Below, one piece after another: positions 32,205 through 32,556 of a DNA stretch of 32,556 nt (position 1 is the first letter of the stretch; the number at the start of each line of letters is the position of its first letter). The notes under the pieces were generated by a model, which had not been told where the DNA came from, did not search any database, and saw only the letters and a list, made by a program, of their open reading frames with translations. Location of the stretch: the NCBI GenBank assembly GCA_024276305.1, contig JAJRXK010000086.1, forward strand, positions 1 through 32,556, read 5' to 3'. The DNA comes from Candidatus Krumholzibacteriota bacterium. GTDB taxonomy: Bacteria; Krumholzibacteriota; Krumholzibacteriia; JAJRXK01. The position numbers were made by a program, and so were the translations under genes.

Positions 32205-32556
32205 TCAGAGTTCCGCGCGAATCCCAAGACGGGTGAAACGACCACGACCCCCGACCCCGATGGCCTCTTCGTAGTCGGTGTCGAAGAGGTTCTCCACTGC
32301 TCCTTCGAAGCGCAACCCCGACCCGACTCCGGTCGAGACCGCGAAATCCACCCGAAGGAACTCCTCTCGATCCCGCGGACCCGTGGGTACCGACGAGTCG
32401 GGAACGCGTCCCTGGTAGAAGAGCCCGAGATTGATGTGGTCGTCCTCGCGGAGAGCCCAGTCGAGATGAACGCTGGCATTCCACTCCGGCCGGTCGAGGA
32501 GAGGCCGGCCAGTGGCTCGCACTTCGGTGTGGGCTTGGCTCAACTGACCCCACAGC
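32205..32556 (-). CDS. TonB-dependent receptor, C-terminal end (5' partial)
   Basis: The frame stays open to the right edge of the window (LWGQLSQAHTEV...), so only the last 116 residues are visible; a TTG at 32543 is not the start. The visible part consists of alternating amphipathic strands of an outer-membrane beta-barrel: NASVHLDWALREDDHINLGL, FLRVDFAVSTGVG, and the typical ending FEGAVENLFDTDYEEAIGVG followed by RFTRLGIRAEL. The VENLFDxxYE segment and a chain end in a hydrophobic strand are hallmarks of BtuB/FepA-type receptors. It takes up a chelate or cofactor using TonB energy. The ligand cannot be told from this fragment, and any riboswitch upstream would be outside the window. Confidence 0.85.
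   Translation of the reverse strand, partial: LWGQLSQAHTEVRATGRPLLDRPEWNASVHLDWALREDDHINLGLFYQGRVPDSSVPTGPRDREEFLRVDFAVSTGVGSGLRFEGAVENLFDTDYEEAIGVGGRGRFTRLGIRAEL

Noticed and set aside
1-32556. CRISPR array, tRNA, rRNA, transposase or phage genes
   Set aside because: No regularly spaced repeats, no cloverleaf or rRNA core sequence, and no transposase, integrase or phage protein motifs were seen on either strand.

Overview
The window looks like a chromosome segment from an uncultured, GC-rich, Gram-negative bacterium. Outer-membrane functions are present: a TonB-dependent receptor end and a TolC/EmrA/EmrB tripartite pump. Three secreted proteins carry the FlgD-like C-terminal sorting domain, with NPFNPSTRIRF- and RVRVEIFDSRGRHLRTL-type sequence, that is common in FCB-related candidate phyla (Eisenbacteria/Krumholzibacteria-like lineages). 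That placement is inferred from style, not from a marker gene. I see no rRNA, tRNA, CRISPR array, phage or insertion sequence.

Layout. 1-6.1 kb: three + strand genes for secreted, modular beta-sandwich proteins. The second and third carry five CBM20-like (starch/glycogen-binding type) modules between them, and the first is cut by the window edge. 6.25-8.2 kb: a GAF-AAA+ sigma-54 activator. 8.2-8.8 kb: a 600-base gene-poor stretch with a near-consensus sigma-54 promoter on the - strand and an AT-rich, structured island. 8.8-11.1 kb (-): a flavin reductase-like protein and a secreted zinc metalloprotease. 11.2-17.5 kb: a beta-oxidation regulon, with a TetR-family regulator (-) divergent from an operon of the fadN-fadA-fadE type (+). 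A 20-bp perfect palindrome lies between them.

17.6-22.1 kb (-): a tightly packed marR-tolC-emrA-emrB efflux operon with a palindromic operator in its promoter. 22.5-25.1 kb (-): typA/bipA and a phosphoglycolate phosphatase-like gene. 25.3-28.2 kb (+): a membrane-anchored SPOR protein and a fused alpha-beta 2-oxoacid dehydrogenase E1. 28.2-32.6 kb (-): an HD-GYP protein, two small proteins (one a membrane protein), a BshB1-like deacetylase, an isolated flagellar-rod-like protein, and the C-terminal end of a TonB-dependent receptor.

How the genes work together. The fad block is a complete core beta-oxidation set: acyl-CoA dehydrogenase, bifunctional hydratase/3-hydroxyacyl-CoA dehydrogenase and thiolase, with its own regulator. 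That regulator is interrupted by an in-frame TAG exactly where a C-terminal continuation of the family sequence begins. The efflux genes form a regulator-plus-pump unit. The front cluster suggests an extracellular alpha-glucan-binding function. The main unexplained signals are the orphan sigma-54 promoter beside the activator gene, the amber codon in the TetR gene, the cysteine-containing CBM20-like modules without a visible catalytic domain, and several strong palindromes and alternative hairpins. Several start codons were moved inward from the longest open frame on the basis of ribosome binding sites, signal peptides and promoter positions.
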